From: Streptomyces sp. A2-16
GTDB lineage: Bacteria; Actinomycetota; Actinomycetes; Streptomycetales; Streptomycetaceae
Reading direction: 5' to 3'
Assembly: GCF_018128905.1 (NCBI RefSeq)
Contig: NZ_CP063808.1
Coordinates: 9,362,001-9,426,000, forward strand
DNA: 64,000 bases
Shown: positions 8,497 to 15,546 of the stretch, one piece after another
Position numbering within the stretch: the first letter of the stretch is position 1
How the letters are laid out: the number at the start of each line of letters is the position of its first letter
The notes under the pieces: model-generated
Seen by the model: the letters and a program-made list of their open reading frames with translations, nothing else
Told to the model about the DNA's origin: nothing
Databases searched by the model: none
Made by a program: the position numbers and the translations under genes

Positions 8497-10722
8497 TCAC
8501 GTCGCTGAACAGTTTCCGGCCGACGCCTTCTCCCGGTGCGCATCCGGTAGCGCCAGCGCGAGATAGGGGTTGGCCGTCGTCTTGGCGCTCAGCCCCAGGG
8601 TTGCGGTCGCCGCCGTCAGAGTCATCGCGTACGTGTCCACCGCCCGGCTGACATTGGGCGCTTCGAGGCTGTCCCTGGTCACCAGCCGGTCCAGATCCAC
8701 GTAGGCGGAGCGCACGGTCTCGATCCAGCGGTATACACGCCAATCGCGACGCCAACCTCGGGTGCAGTCCTCCGGCAGCAGCTGCGACCAGCGGTCGAAC
8801 AGGCGGTTTCGGATCTCGGGGAGCGTCGGCGTCAGATGGATGTGACGGACCAGGTCGTACAGGGGATCACCCACCACGGCCATTTCCCAGTCGATCAGAA
8901 TCAGCCCCGTGCCGTCCTCGCGTCGGATCATGTTCCACGGGTTGAGGTCGCCGTGGAGGAGTACGGCACGTCGAGAGGCCACCCGGTGGCGGCCAAGAAT
9001 CTGCCGGAGGCGGGAAATACTGGTGGGAAGGCCGAGTTGCCCTGCCAGTTGAAGAGTTTCCTTCGGAAGAACCGACACCATCCGGATCAGTTCCTCGCAC
9101 AGTTGCTCGTGAAATCCAGTGAAGGGGACGCGCGAGTCCGTTCTCAGTTTCGCGCAGTCGACCCGTGTGAGGGCATTGAGCTGGTTCACGAGATCATCCG
9201 CCTCGTGTGGCAGAAGGCCGCCCTCAGGGTGGTCGGGAGGCCTGATCTCTCCCGACGCCCCTTCAAAGGAATGGATGGTGAACTCGTCGCCGAGTTCACT
9301 TGTTCCCAGCGCCAGCACGCGCGGTGCGTGTACCGCCACATGCGAGTCCTCGATTGCCCGCAGGACGGCGTGCTCGTTCAGGAACCGGCGCTCACGCAAA
9401 TCGCCGGCACCCACCTTTCGCCGCACCATCACCGGGTACGGCACGCCCGCCACCCGCACCGCGGTACTGAGATGTGCCGTCCCCTTGAACACCCGGTCGG
9501 CCGAGGCCGCCCCCTCCTCGAAGAGCGCTTCCTGCACGGCCGCCCCGGAGAACTCCCGATGTTCGGGGACCCTCTCGTCCCTCTCCCAGGAGATCGACGA
9601 CACCGCACGATCGCGGCTGTGACGCTTGCCGTGGGACACGTTCCAACGGAAGAGAATGCGCTCGATGGCCTTCTCGTCCGGAACGTTCTTCAGCCGCAGC
9701 GGCTCCTCCGCCGCATGCAACGCCCAGTACACGGCTTCGGTCGCGGCCTCCAGATCCTTCTGGTCGAAGGATTCGCCCAGGGATGTCGCGGCACGCATGA
9801 CGTCCGGGTAGACCGACTGGGCGCGCTCGAAGGCGACGTAGTGACGCAAGTCGCGTTCCAGCCCGTTGACAGCCTTGGGGCGCCTCGACATCATCGCCGA
9901 GCGCCAGGCCTCGACCGCCTCGTCCCACTGGCTGTCGGGGTAGCCCATGCGCACCAGATGGGTGGCGAGATCGTGCAACGGGTCACCGTAGGTGGCAAGT
10001 TCCCAGTCCACACAGATCAACGGTGGGCCGGCCTCGTACGAAACGATCACGTTGTCGCGATGCAGGTCCGTGTGGAGCAGGCCGAACGGACGGCTGATCA
10101 TGGCGGGTACGCGTTCCGCGAAGCGGACCATGGCGTCCTCGGGAATGCCGAGGGTGGCGAACAGGCCCCCGAACTTCTGCCAGTTGCGCTGACGGACCAG
10201 CGTCTCCGTGGCCAGTGCCAGCGTGCGCAGAAAGGCCCGGCTGTCTCTGCTGGACCGCGGCCAGAACTGCGGCAGCGACGGCAGCTCCTTGCGCCCCACC
10301 TGGGTCATGTCCGCCAGCAGTTCGGCGAGGGCCCGGACCAGATGCTGATCCACCGCCTTGCCATTGGGGCAGACACTCGATAGAGGTACACCGTCCACGT
10401 AGCTCATGACCGTGATGTCGCCGTACTTCAGCAGGCATCGCGGGACATGCGGCAGGGAACTGCCGATCGCCCTGAGGATCTCCGCCTCGTCCTGCCAGGT
10501 GCGGATCACGACGGGCAACGCGGCACGTTGACGCTCACGCACCATGACGAACTTGTGGTCCGCCTGCGGGTCTAGCCAGTTCGGGGTCGGAACGATGTAG
10601 TTCAGGTTGTGATGTCCGCGTGTGAGTCGCCCCTCCGACTTGGCGTGGGACACCAGCTCACCCAGCGCCTCGCGGGCCGCCCGCCCCGCGAACGCGGCAA
10701 CGGGCCCAGTCGGACCACCCAC
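8497..10722 (-). CDS. Tandem-domain APH/choline-kinase-like phosphotransferase, both halves intact
   Basis: About 741 aa with two complete APH-type kinase domains. The first has LLHTDLHRDN (around 217-226) and VDWE (238-241); the second has LLHGDLNPWN (around 589-597) and LIDWE. Both therefore carry the catalytic Asp, the Asn of the loop and the metal-binding Asp. It is homologous along its length to the next gene, so the pair arose by tandem duplication. An upstream in-frame GTG at 10728 overlaps the ribosome site; AGGAG is correctly spaced from the GTG at 10722, which I use. Family members phosphorylate small alcohols such as aminoglycosides, choline or thiamine; the substrate here is unknown. 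Confidence 0.8.
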   Translation of the reverse strand: MGGPTGPVAAFAGRAAREALGELVSHAKSEGRLTRGHHNLNYIVPTPNWLDPQADHKFVMVRERQRAALPVVIRTWQDEAEILRAIGSSLPHVPRCLLKYGDITVMSYVDGVPLSSVCPNGKAVDQHLVRALAELLADMTQVGRKELPSLPQFWPRSSRDSRAFLRTLALATETLVRQRNWQKFGGLFATLGIPEDAMVRFAERVPAMISRPFGLLHTDLHRDNVIVSYEAGPPLICVDWELATYGDPLHDLATHLVRMGYPDSQWDEAVEAWRSAMMSRRPKAVNGLERDLRHYVAFERAQSVYPDVMRAATSLGESFDQKDLEAATEAVYWALHAAEEPLRLKNVPDEKAIERILFRWNVSHGKRHSRDRAVSSISWERDERVPEHREFSGAAVQEALFEEGAASADRVFKGTAHLSTAVRVAGVPYPVMVRRKVGAGDLRERRFLNEHAVLRAIEDSHVAVHAPRVLALGTSELGDEFTIHSFEGASGEIRPPDHPEGGLLPHEADDLVNQLNALTRVDCAKLRTDSRVPFTGFHEQLCEELIRMVSVLPKETLQLAGQLGLPTSISRLRQILGRHRVASRRAVLLHGDLNPWNMIRREDGTGLILIDWEMAVVGDPLYDLVRHIHLTPTLPEIRNRLFDRWSQLLPEDCTRGWRRDWRVYRWIETVRSAYVDLDRLVTRDSLEAPNVSRAVDTYAMTLTAATATLGLSAKTTANPYLALALPDAHREKASAGNCSAT

Positions 10723-10841
10723 GGGCACTCCTGAGCAACTATGCAGCGCCTCCGATTTTCATGCGCAGCAAGAGAGGGACGACACTGTAACGCCCAAGCG
10801 GTCGCGACACGCGGGTTATTCGGAACTAACTACCCAGCTCT

Positions 10842-10892
10842 GCCAAGTTTCACTCCTTGGCTTCACTTCGTTCGCGGACTGTGGACGAACGA
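10842..10892. promoter_or_regulatory. Inverted repeats between GntR gene and double kinase
   Basis: GCCAAG-N8-CTTGGC (10842-10861) has the look of a dimer operator and lies ahead of the kinase gene. TCGTTCG/CGAACGA (10868-10874 and 10886-10892, 11-nt loop) directly follows the GntR stop on the minus strand and may be its terminator. Confidence 0.4.
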
Positions 10893-10901
10893 GGATGACG
10901 G

Positions 10902-11783
10902 TCACTTCGTGTCATAGCGGCGCCAACAGGAGTTGAACCAATCCTGCCAACTCTGCATGAATACGGAGCCAATGGCGTTGGGGTCGCCTCCGTCATGGAC
11001 GAGTCGTATCAAGGTCGAGCCCAGCCCCAACACGTCCCAGGCGTCGATCTCGGTGTCATCGTCCATCAGGATCGTGCGCTCCACGATCTTGTAGGGGCCG
11101 ATCAGTCCTTCGACCCCGCGTCGCAGGTAGAGCTTGTGGGTCGGCACGAGCGGCACTTCCCGGACCGCCACCTCCACGTCCGGCACCAGGCCGTCCGTCT
11201 TGAGGTTGCGCAGGGCATTGCGCAGCGACGAGGTGTGACGTCTGAGGATCTCGCGAGTCCGGGCCTGGAGGACCCGGTCCAGTTCTTCGGTGGTACGGGA
11301 GTTCTGCGGCGCCCTGGCACGCGGATACGGCAACTCGACCTCCTCGGAGGGCAGCAGTATCCGCAGGGCGATGCGCTCGGGGGCGCGGATCTGTCCGTTC
11401 CGAATCGCCTCGGCCTGTACCCGCATATGGGTGTCGAGGCTCTCGGAGGTGAACGTGAAGACGTCCAGTTCCACGACGGGCTGCTCGAAGGCGCGGGCGA
11501 CGAAGGGCCCCAGTGCGATGCGACCCGGGGGCACCTTCGGCTGGGTTGTCACATGGATGGGTAGCGTCGCCCTGACCTTCGAACCGCTCCCCTGACGGGA
11601 TTCGATCCAGCCTTCGGTCTTCAGCTCCTCCAGAACCCGCTGGATGGTGTCGCGTGAGACACCGAACTCCGTGGCGAGGGCGCGTTGAGCGGGCAGGTTG
11701 TGACCCGGCCGGTACTCGCCGCCGGAGATCCGGGACCGCAGCGTGGCCAGGATGGCTGTTCCCTTGCCGCGTTCTTCGCTCAC
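10902..11783 (-). CDS. GntR-family regulator (third paralogue, 'C')
   Basis: About 293 aa. The N-terminal winged helix-turn-helix is GntR-like (LPAQRALATEFGVSRDTIQRVLEEL). The C-terminal ~200 residues are not FCD or a typical UTRA. They match the two GntR proteins encoded at 12.8-14.9 kb, sharing RILLPS, a KLY segment, DVLG, and a terminal SQ-x-WFN motif. The frame opens at a TTG (11816), but GGAGG lies about 12 bp before the GTG at 11783, so GTG is chosen. The gene precedes the double-kinase genes on the same strand and may control them. The effector is unknown. Confidence 0.8.
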   Translation of the reverse strand: MSEERGKGTAILATLRSRISGGEYRPGHNLPAQRALATEFGVSRDTIQRVLEELKTEGWIESRQGSGSKVRATLPIHVTTQPKVPPGRIALGPFVARAFEQPVVELDVFTFTSESLDTHMRVQAEAIRNGQIRAPERIALRILLPSEEVELPYPRARAPQNSRTTEELDRVLQARTREILRRHTSSLRNALRNLKTDGLVPDVEVAVREVPLVPTHKLYLRRGVEGLIGPYKIVERTILMDDDTEIDAWDVLGLGSTLIRLVHDGGDPNAIGSVFMQSWQDWFNSCWRRYDTK

Positions 11784-11854
11784 ATCGCGACCGTACCTCC
11801 GCCACCGGCCACCCAAACCGGTTTCGGTCCACCAGCAGTCATTTCAAGGCAGTC

Positions 11855-11893
11855 AACTGACCAGTTTTTAGCGGTTGGTTAGTCGATCAACCA
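11855..11893. promoter_or_regulatory. Candidate operators upstream of GntR 'C'
   Basis: AACTG-AC-CAGTT (11855-11866) is a perfect palindrome, and TGGTT-N8-AACCA (11876-11893) is a second inverted repeat 10 bp on. Both lie in the AT-richer promoter segment of the GntR gene. The GGTT/AACC core resembles the operators found near the two paralogous GntR genes. Confidence 0.45.
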
Positions 11894-12020
11894 GTCAGGG
11901 CACAACCACTTTCGAGGAGATCAGTCCAATTGGACCGCAAGTTGATCAGCCTCGATGAAGTGGACGGGGGAGGGACTCAAGGTGGACCGGTTACAGGTAC
12001 GACACCGTGCAGTCGCTTCC

Positions 12021-12755
12021 TCAGGGAAAGCTCGGCAGGACGTCGAGCACCTGCTCCAGCGAGCCCACCACGACCTCGGCGCCCGCGTCCCTCAGGACCC
12101 GCGCCTTGTCGTCGTTACGCGCGTAGCCCAGGAACTCGACCCCGGCCTGTTGCGCCGCTTGCAGGTCGGTGGCCGCGTCTCCGATCATCAAGGTCGCCGA
12201 CGGGACTGCTCCCATGGCCTTGATGGCCTGCTCCAGACAGTGCGGGTGCGGCTTCATGAGGTCGAGGTTGGGCGTGCGGCCGTAGACGAAGGGGAAGCAG
12301 TCCGCCAGCCCACGGCTCTCGACGTAGGCCATTGCCGCGACGGCGGCGTTGTTGGTGGTGATCGCGAACCTGGCACCGCGCGCCGACCACGTCCGGATCA
12401 GCGGGTCGGCGTGGGGGGTGGGCATTGCCTTCGGAACGGCCTCCAGTTCACGCCGGGTCAGCCACTCCTCCAGCGCGAGGACCAGATCGCTTCCGCGATG
12501 CCGCTCATGGACGCCACGGAGTGCCACATGCGGATCGTCGCCGGATCGTTCCTGCTGGGTCAGCAGGGCCCCCATGCCCAACCCGTCGATCATGGCGACC
12601 AGTTGACCGGCTATCTCGTGCGCCGGATATCCGGCGAACAGCCGGCAGATCGGTCCGTCCATGTCCCAGAGCACGTAGCGAGCGGAGGCGACCAGTGATG
12701 CGAGTCGTGCTGTCTCTGCTGTCACCGGTTCAGTGTGCGTCGTCTCAGGAGTCAC
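12021..12755 (-). CDS. HAD-superfamily phosphatase
   Basis: About 244 aa with all four HAD motifs: WDMDGPICRLF (motif I), ITTNNAAV (motif II Thr), LMKPHPHC (motif III Lys) and MIGDAATDLQAAQQAGV (motif IV). This is the phosphoglycolate-phosphatase-like layout with a helical cap. The GTG start at 12755 shares one base with the upstream TAG (TAGTG), so it is co-translated with the GntR 'A' gene. The frame opens further upstream inside that gene, and a second GTG at 12725 is possible. Pairing of a GntR regulator with a phosphatase, near small-molecule kinases, suggests a phosphate-ester metabolite as signal; that is inference. Confidence 0.85.
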   Translation of the reverse strand: MTPETTHTEPVTAETARLASLVASARYVLWDMDGPICRLFAGYPAHEIAGQLVAMIDGLGMGALLTQQERSGDDPHVALRGVHERHRGSDLVLALEEWLTRRELEAVPKAMPTPHADPLIRTWSARGARFAITTNNAAVAAMAYVESRGLADCFPFVYGRTPNLDLMKPHPHCLEQAIKAMGAVPSATLMIGDAATDLQAAQQAGVEFLGYARNDDKARVLRDAGAEVVVGSLEQVLDVLPSFP

Positions 12756-13636
12756 TAGGAGAGTGTCAGGTCCGTCGTGATGGTTTCCCAGAGGGCGTTG
12801 AACCACTTCTGCGATTGATCGACGAACGCGGCGTCACGTTCTCCGGCGCCCTTCTCGAAGGAGAAGAGGAGCGACTCGGTGCCGAGGACGTCGTACATGT
12901 CGAGCATTCCGCTGTCGGAGAGTTCCTCCCGCCGCGTGACCATGTAGTACGCGATGAGAGCCTCCGTGTCGTTGAGCACGTACAGCTTCACCGGCGGCGT
13001 GAACGGCAGTGCCCGGAATCTGACGTTGACGTCGATGCCGTGCGAGGAGCGCAGGGCGCGGAGGTTGTGGCGCAGGACGTGACCCTGGGCGTTGCGCATC
13101 TCCAGCCAGCGCTGGTGGACCGGGTTGTCGTCGTCGGGGGTCTCCACCGGGACCGGGAAGGCCAGGTTGATGTCCCGGGAGGGGAGCAGGATGCGGACGT
13201 CGATGGACTCGGGGCGTATCCGGCCCTCGTGGATGTGGCGGACCGGCTCGCTCAGGGCCACCATCAGGGTCTCCGCGGTCAGACAGGCCGCGTCGATACG
13301 GACGTGCGGGGTGGAGAAGGCCTCCGTGAGGCGGGGGGCCAGGCCGACCATCGTCGGCTGGGGCTCCCCCGACAGCCCCGGCACCCGCTCCGCGATCCGC
13401 GGCGGACTCCCCTTGCTCACATTGCTGAGCAACCCGTCCTCCTGCAGAGCGCGCAGCGCCTGGCGGACCGTGCCCCGTTCCACGCCGAACTCCTCCGCGA
13501 GCTCGGCCTGGGTGGGCAGGCGGTCGCCGGCCTTGAGGTCGCCCGTGCGGATGCGTTCCCGCAGGGTGTCGGCGATTTCCTGGGGCGAGAGCCTTCTGCT
13601 GCCGTTCACTGCCACGTTCTCCTGGGTCACGACCAA
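12755..13636 (-). CDS. GntR-family regulator 'A'
   Basis: 293 aa with an N-terminal GntR winged helix (LPTQAELAEEFGVERGTVRQALRAL). The C-terminal domain shared with the two neighbouring paralogues has IDVRILLPSRDINLAFPVPV, LPFTPPVKLYVLN, and VDQSQKWFNALWETI at the end. It resembles a phospholipase-D-like or substrate-sensor fold but lacks an obvious HKD motif. The start is TTG with GGAG at 9 bp; the paralogue at 14944 shows the same TTG and spacing, which supports the choice, although a GTG two codons in is possible. It is divergent from a small membrane protein gene, and the shared control region carries a perfect operator. Confidence 0.85.
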   Translation of the reverse strand: MVVTQENVAVNGSRRLSPQEIADTLRERIRTGDLKAGDRLPTQAELAEEFGVERGTVRQALRALQEDGLLSNVSKGSPPRIAERVPGLSGEPQPTMVGLAPRLTEAFSTPHVRIDAACLTAETLMVALSEPVRHIHEGRIRPESIDVRILLPSRDINLAFPVPVETPDDDNPVHQRWLEMRNAQGHVLRHNLRALRSSHGIDVNVRFRALPFTPPVKLYVLNDTEALIAYYMVTRREELSDSGMLDMYDVLGTESLLFSFEKGAGERDAAFVDQSQKWFNALWETITTDLTLS

Positions 13637-13710
13637 ACGTTACAACTCCAATCCATCTATGGGGAGTTGTTCTGAAGTTGTTTATCAACCCCAACCAAGT
13701 GGGGACAACA

Positions 13711-13732
13711 TAAGTAGAGTTGGTTGCCAACT
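13711..13732. promoter_or_regulatory. Operator and -10-like box, module A
   Basis: AGTTGG-TTG-CCAACT (13718-13732) is a perfect 6+3+6 inverted repeat between the divergent GntR 'A' and small membrane protein genes. A TAAGTA box lies just upstream. The same box-plus-palindrome combination occurs in module B at 15013-15041. It is a strong candidate for autoregulation by the GntR protein. Confidence 0.7.
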
Positions 13733-13801
13733 TCTTTGAGTTGGTGGAAGTTTTGCCTCCACTCCGCCTCGTCCGCCCAGAAGCTCGAAGGGGGAACCAC
13801 C

Positions 13802-13990
13802 ATGCCGGCCCTCGCCCTCCTCTCCGCCGTCTTCGTCGTCGGCGTCGAGCAGACCCTGCAGTGGAAGTACGGCGCCAGCGGCATCATCGGGATGCTGCTG
13901 CTGACGATCGGCATCAAGGCCAAGAACCCCGCCATCAGTTCGACGGGGGCGGTCGTCCTCGCTCTGCTGGTCGCGGGACCCGCCCTGTGA
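13802..13990 (+). CDS. Small membrane protein A (62 aa)
   Basis: 62 aa and strongly hydrophobic. It has two predicted membrane segments (LALLSAVFVVGVEQ and IIGMLLLTIGI) and a short hydrophobic C-terminus. AGGGGGAA precedes the ATG. It aligns with the protein at 15130-15315: both have a QWK-(Y/W)-G motif, G-(I/V)-K-(A/S)-KN, and start MP. No known family is recognised. The size and hydrophobicity recall plasmid-spread (Spd) proteins or holin-like peptides that sit beside GntR regulators, but there is no direct evidence. The longer in-frame extension upstream contains the operator and is not coding. Confidence 0.75.
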   Translation: MPALALLSAVFVVGVEQTLQWKYGASGIIGMLLLTIGIKAKNPAISSTGAVVLALLVAGPAL

Positions 13991-14026
13991 GGGACAGGAG
14001 CATCCGGTCCACCCCCGTGGGAGACC

Positions 14027-14944
14027 TCAGCTCGTGAGCACCAGCTCCGAACTGATGGTCTCCCACAGTGCGTTGAACCACAGGTGGGACTGCTCCACGA
14101 ACGTCGTGTCCCGCAGGCCGGCACCCTGCTCGAAGGCGAACAGCATCGACTGGGTGCCCTCGGAGTCGTACAGCTCCAGGTGCTCGTCGTCGATCTCCTC
14201 CTTGCGGCGGGCCAGCGTGTAGTACGCGAAAAGCGCCTCCGCGCCGTTGAGCAGGTACAGCTTCACCGGGGGCGTGAAGGGCAGGGCCCGTAAGGTGACG
14301 CGGACGTCGATGCCGTGCGTGGCCCGCAGGGCCAGGAGGTTGTGCTGCAGGACCTGCCCCTGCGCGTTGCGCTGGGCCAGCCAGCGCTCGTGGACCGCGT
14401 CGTCGTCACCGCGGTCCACGACCGGGACCGGGAAGGCGAGGTCGATGTTCCGGCCCGGCAGCAGGACACGGACGTCGATCTTGGCCGGATTCAGTCGTCC
14501 GGCGTGAATCTGGCGCAGCCCCTCCCCGAGGGCGAGGTTGAGGGACACCGACGTCAGGCACAGGGCGTCTATCTCGACGTGCGGTGCCGCGAGAGCGGCG
14601 GCGATCCGGGGGCCGAGGGCGACCATCGTGGGCTGCGGCGCGGCCGCGGGGCCGGTGTGCGCCCCGCTGAGCCCCAGGTCGGGGGCGACGGTCGCCGGGC
14701 TTCCCTTGGAGACGTTGGTGAGCAGGTGTTCCGTCTGCAGCAGGTGCAGCGCCTGCCGTACGACTCCGCGCTCGACGCCGAACTCGTCGGCCAGCCGCGC
14801 CTGGGTCGGCATGCGCTGACCTGCCCGCAGCGTGCCGGACCGGATCCGGGCGCGGAGCTCGTCGGCCACCTCACGATGGGACTTCTGTGGCCGCTGTGAC
14901 CTCTTCCGTCCATTGACGGAGGCGTGTTTCGGGTCCACAACCAA
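14027..14944 (-). CDS. GntR-family regulator 'B'
   Basis: 305 aa with a GntR winged helix (MPTQARLADEFGVERGVVRQALHLL) and the same C-terminal domain as GntR 'A' (IDVRVLLPGRNIDLAFPVPV, LPFTPPVKLYLLN, VEQSHLWFNALWETI). The two are close paralogues. A TTG start with GGGAAG 9 bp upstream mirrors the 'A' gene. Its 3' end faces the 3' end of small membrane protein A, leaving only a 36-bp gap. It is divergent from small membrane protein B across a region with two palindromes. Unlike 'A', it has no HAD gene downstream. Confidence 0.85.
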   Translation of the reverse strand: MVVDPKHASVNGRKRSQRPQKSHREVADELRARIRSGTLRAGQRMPTQARLADEFGVERGVVRQALHLLQTEHLLTNVSKGSPATVAPDLGLSGAHTGPAAAPQPTMVALGPRIAAALAAPHVEIDALCLTSVSLNLALGEGLRQIHAGRLNPAKIDVRVLLPGRNIDLAFPVPVVDRGDDDAVHERWLAQRNAQGQVLQHNLLALRATHGIDVRVTLRALPFTPPVKLYLLNGAEALFAYYTLARRKEEIDDEHLELYDSEGTQSMLFAFEQGAGLRDTTFVEQSHLWFNALWETISSELVLTS

Positions 14945-15012
14945 ACACTACAACTTCCCGCCATCTTTTGGCAGTTCACCGGAAGGTGGTTATGAGCCGC
15001 TTCCAAGCGGAG

Positions 15013-15087
15013 ATAAGTACAGTGAAGTTGGTCGCCAACTTGGGCAACCTTGAGAAACATGGTCAAAACTTCACAGGGTTGGCCAAC
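15013..15087. promoter_or_regulatory. Operators and -10-like box, module B
   Basis: AAGTTGG-TCG-CCAACTT (15025-15041) is a perfect 7+3+7 inverted repeat preceded by TAAGTA (15014-15019). A second exact palindrome, GTTGGCCAAC, lies at 15078-15087 in the leader of the small membrane gene. This control region matches module A in order and sequence. Confidence 0.7.
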
Positions 15088-15129
15088 TCAGCGGCCGACA
15101 GGGGCCACCGTCCCGAAGGGGGGACCGTC

Positions 15130-15315
15130 ATGCCGTTCATCGCAGTCGCCATCGCCGCCCTCGCCGTCGGCTTCGAGGCACTCGTCCAGTGGAAGTGGGG
15201 TGCGATGGGCATCGTCGCGTTCGTCGCCCTGACCGTCGGCGTGAAGTCCAAGAACCTCGCGATCGGTGGCATCGGAGCGGTCATCCTCGTGATGCTGCTC
15301 GCCCAGTCCGGATGA
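15130..15315 (+). CDS. Small membrane protein B (61 aa)
   Basis: 61 aa, a paralogue of the protein at 13802. It has hydrophobic segments FIAVAIAALAVGFEALV and IVAFVALTVGV, the QWKWG motif between them, VKSKN, and a hydrophobic tail. AGGGGGGA precedes the ATG. Function unknown. It is followed by a strong hairpin, so it is probably monocistronic and expressed from the divergent promoter shared with GntR 'B'. Confidence 0.75.
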   Translation: MPFIAVAIAALAVGFEALVQWKWGAMGIVAFVALTVGVKSKNLAIGGIGAVILVMLLAQSG

Positions 15316-15344
15316 CGCCCGCCCGCCGGGCCCAGGATCCGGCT

Positions 15345-15383
15345 GACCGGGCTCCCTCCTGGAGGGGAGCCGGGAGCCCGGTC
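15345..15383 (+). terminator. Hairpin terminator with two alternative folds
   Basis: A 12-bp perfect stem GACCGGGCTCCC/GGGAGCCCGGTC (15345-15356, 15372-15383) follows small membrane protein B. Part of the 5' arm can instead pair with the loop (GGCTCCC with GGGAGCC), so two mutually exclusive hairpins exist. No T-tract. Confidence 0.55.
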
Positions 15384-15389
15384 GGTCTG

Positions 15390-15476
15390 CACAGCCACAA
15401 CTGAACACCGTCAGGACCAGCACAGTCACAACTGAACAGCTCCATGGGGGAGCACCCGCACAGCCACAACTGAACA
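15390..15476. repeat. Three direct copies of an 18-bp repeat
   Basis: CACAGYCACAACTGAACA occurs at 15390-15407, 15421-15438 and 15459-15476 (Y = C, T, C), spaced 31 and 38 bp. The repeats lie in the gap between convergent genes after the terminator. The intervening bases are unrelated. There are no inverted ends or ORF to suggest a mobile element. Confidence 0.7.
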
Positions 15477-15546
15477 CTTCGCTACGGATGCGAGAACACA
15501 GCAAAAGCACAGCACGGTCAGGAACACAGCCGCCGGAAGGGAGAGT

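Noticed and set aside
13720..14037. Longer starts for small membrane proteins A and B, upstream of their ATGs
   Set aside because: The extensions would be encoded by the operator and promoter region and lack hydrophobic character; AGGGGG sites point to the chosen ATGs.
15088..15510. Cys-rich minus-strand ORFs with repeated FSCGCA
   Set aside because: The repeated peptide is just the translation of the 18-bp DNA repeat; no ribosome site or conserved start.
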